A stretch of 64,000 bases of DNA from Chitinivibrionales bacterium. GTDB lineage: Bacteria; Fibrobacterota; Chitinivibrionia; Chitinivibrionales; WJKA01. The stretch spans positions 1 to 64,000 of the forward strand of contig WJLW01000052.1 in NCBI GenBank assembly GCA_014728295.1, given 5' to 3'. A model generated the notes under the pieces. The model was not told the DNA's origin and made no database searches. It was given only the letters and a program-made list of their open reading frames with translations. The position numbers were made by a program, and so were the translations under genes. Positions 63,219 through 64,000 of this stretch are shown piece by piece; the first letter of the stretch is position 1; every line of letters begins with the position of its first letter.

Positions 63219-63774
63219 GACTCACTCCATCTCTTTCGAGCTTAACTTTCATTTTTTCTAAAAATTGTGACCACTTCTTTTGTACGGTTTTACGTGATAC
63301 GCCGATCGTTTCGGCAATTTCATTCTGACTCAAGCCCTCGTATACCGAAAGAAATACAATTCTTTTGGTCTGGGTAGAAAATCCCTGCAATATTTCTTTC
63401 CAGATAATTCTTGATTCAATTGTTTTGTATCCTTTTGTATTGAAGCTTGCATGATCAAGTATCGGCTCATCAAGGGTGGTTTCACGCCATTGTCGCCGGA
63501 CGTGGTTCAGACACAGGTTAACGGTAATACGGTATATCCAGGTAAACGGGGCGGCCTCGTTCCTGAACGTATGAAACTTCTGCAGTATTTTGAGAAATAT
63601 TGAATGCATGAGGTCTTCGGCTTCCTGCTTGTGCCTGGTATAGCGCATGCATCGCTGCAGTACCCAGGGACTGTACTTTTCATAAAGTTGCTCGATTTCT
63701 TTTTTTTGAGCCTTGTCCGGCTGAGTTGCAGTGGCCGTTTTATCCGCATCCAGATCAGTCTTTTGCACTGCCAA
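63205..63774 (-). CDS. ECF-family RNA polymerase sigma factor
   Basis: The 189-residue sigma factor contains region 2 (about 30-95, YSPWVLQRCMRYTRHKQEAE, DLMHSIFLKILQKF, FTWIYRITVNLCLNHVRRQW) and region 4 (about 130-185, GFSTQTKRIVFLSVYEGLSQ, NEIAETIGVSRKTVQKKWSQ), with no region 3. The start is TTG at 63774 or GTG at 63768, inside the end of the preceding gene. The overlaps on both sides show an operon. It should direct transcription of an envelope-related regulon, probably including its own operon. Confidence 0.93.
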   Translation of the reverse strand: MAVQKTDLDADKTATATQPDKAQKKEIEQLYEKYSPWVLQRCMRYTRHKQEAEDLMHSIFLKILQKFHTFRNEAAPFTWIYRITVNLCLNHVRRQWRETTLDEPILDHASFNTKGYKTIESRIIWKEILQGFSTQTKRIVFLSVYEGLSQNEIAETIGVSRKTVQKKWSQFLEKMKVKLERDGVSHATL

Positions 63775-64000
63775 GAATCTCTACTTTCTTATCGGGACTG
63801 TAAATGGTAATCCTGCCCCGAACCCGTTGATCAGATACGACGTCAATAATTCCGACGGAAAAGCGCAGGGTATCGTCCGGTATCACATAAAAAAGTTCGT
63901 TTTGCTGCGTGCCCTGCAGGAAATTTTGACGGACAGCCAGATTTTCATCGATCTGCATGTTGAATTCGGTCTCGAGCATGGGATAGGCAAAGGTGCTCAT
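63755..64000 (-). CDS. Unknown protein, C-terminal or complete small ORF at window edge
   Basis: 81 codons are open from an ATG exactly at the window edge to the stop at 63755, so the true start may be outside. The sequence is beta-rich (TLRFSVGIIDVVSDQRVRGR, ITIYSPDKKVEIL) with no motif I recognise. It overlaps the sigma-factor start by 20 bp, making it the upstream member of the sigma/anti-sigma/caspase operon. Confidence 0.6.
   Translation of the reverse strand: MSTFAYPMLETEFNMQIDENLAVRQNFLQGTQQNELFYVIPDDTLRFSVGIIDVVSDQRVRGRITIYSPDKKVEILGSAKD

Noticed and set aside
1..64000. tRNA or rRNA genes, CRISPR arrays, prophage
   Set aside because: No cloverleaf-like TTCGA-containing segments in gaps, no regularly spaced direct repeats and no phage structural genes were found by eye.

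Overview
The window is 64 kb of chromosomal, gene-dense bacterial DNA of moderate GC content. It carries about 43 protein genes, one decayed transposase and no RNA genes, CRISPR arrays or prophage that I can see. The organism is a diderm: there are a secretin, an outer-membrane-like beta-barrel, lipoproteins, and very large exported proteins with FlgD-like C-termini. LL-diaminopimelate aminotransferase (DapL), a very long GreA-type protein like that of Chlamydia, and the giant multi-domain surface protein with a FlgD-like tail together suggest a member of the FCB/PVC side of the tree, possibly Fibrobacterota. That placement is inference, because no rRNA or marker phylogeny is available here.

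Layout. 1-1.7 kb: start of a possible CobN/ChlH-family gene divergent from nikR, then a transposase remnant. 1.7-7.7 kb (minus): a tight four-gene unit of class III adenylyl cyclase with CHASE2 sensor, 74-aa membrane protein, subtilisin-like protease and orphan secretin. 7.8-12.1 kb: phosphatidyltransferase, DUF58 and BatA-like genes, STAS protein. 12.1-28 kb: a 415-bp regulatory region with a sigma70-type promoter and a perfect CRP-like palindrome drives a 4187-aa surface protein, followed by a FecR-domain/Ig-repeat protein. 28-32.5 kb: mazG, yciO, a histone-deacetylase-family gene, a second STAS protein and dapL. 32.6-36.7 kb: FGGY sugar kinase with ribose-type ABC ATPase and permease. 36.7-40.5 kb (minus): phosphodiester glycosidase and three-subunit transhydrogenase. 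40.9-51 kb: a TCA operon fumC-sucC-sucD-sucA-sucB-lpd-gltA, with an apparent AUU start for sucC. 51-60.8 kb: long GreA, lamin-tail lipoprotein, recG, a GT2 glycan synthase, cysteine desulfurase and a sugar-binding lipoprotein. 60.8-64 kb (minus): an operon of an unknown gene, an ECF sigma factor, a likely membrane anti-sigma protein and a secreted caspase whose C-terminus looks like an outer-membrane barrel.

How the parts may work together. The TCA operon and proton-translocating transhydrogenase fit a respiring or NADPH-demanding metabolism. The adenylyl cyclase and the CRP-like site upstream of the giant surface gene suggest cAMP control of surface proteins, although no CRP gene is in the window. 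The two most unusual units are the cyclase-protease-secretin operon and the sigma/anti-sigma/caspase-barrel operon. Both look like envelope-localised proteolysis systems under signal control.
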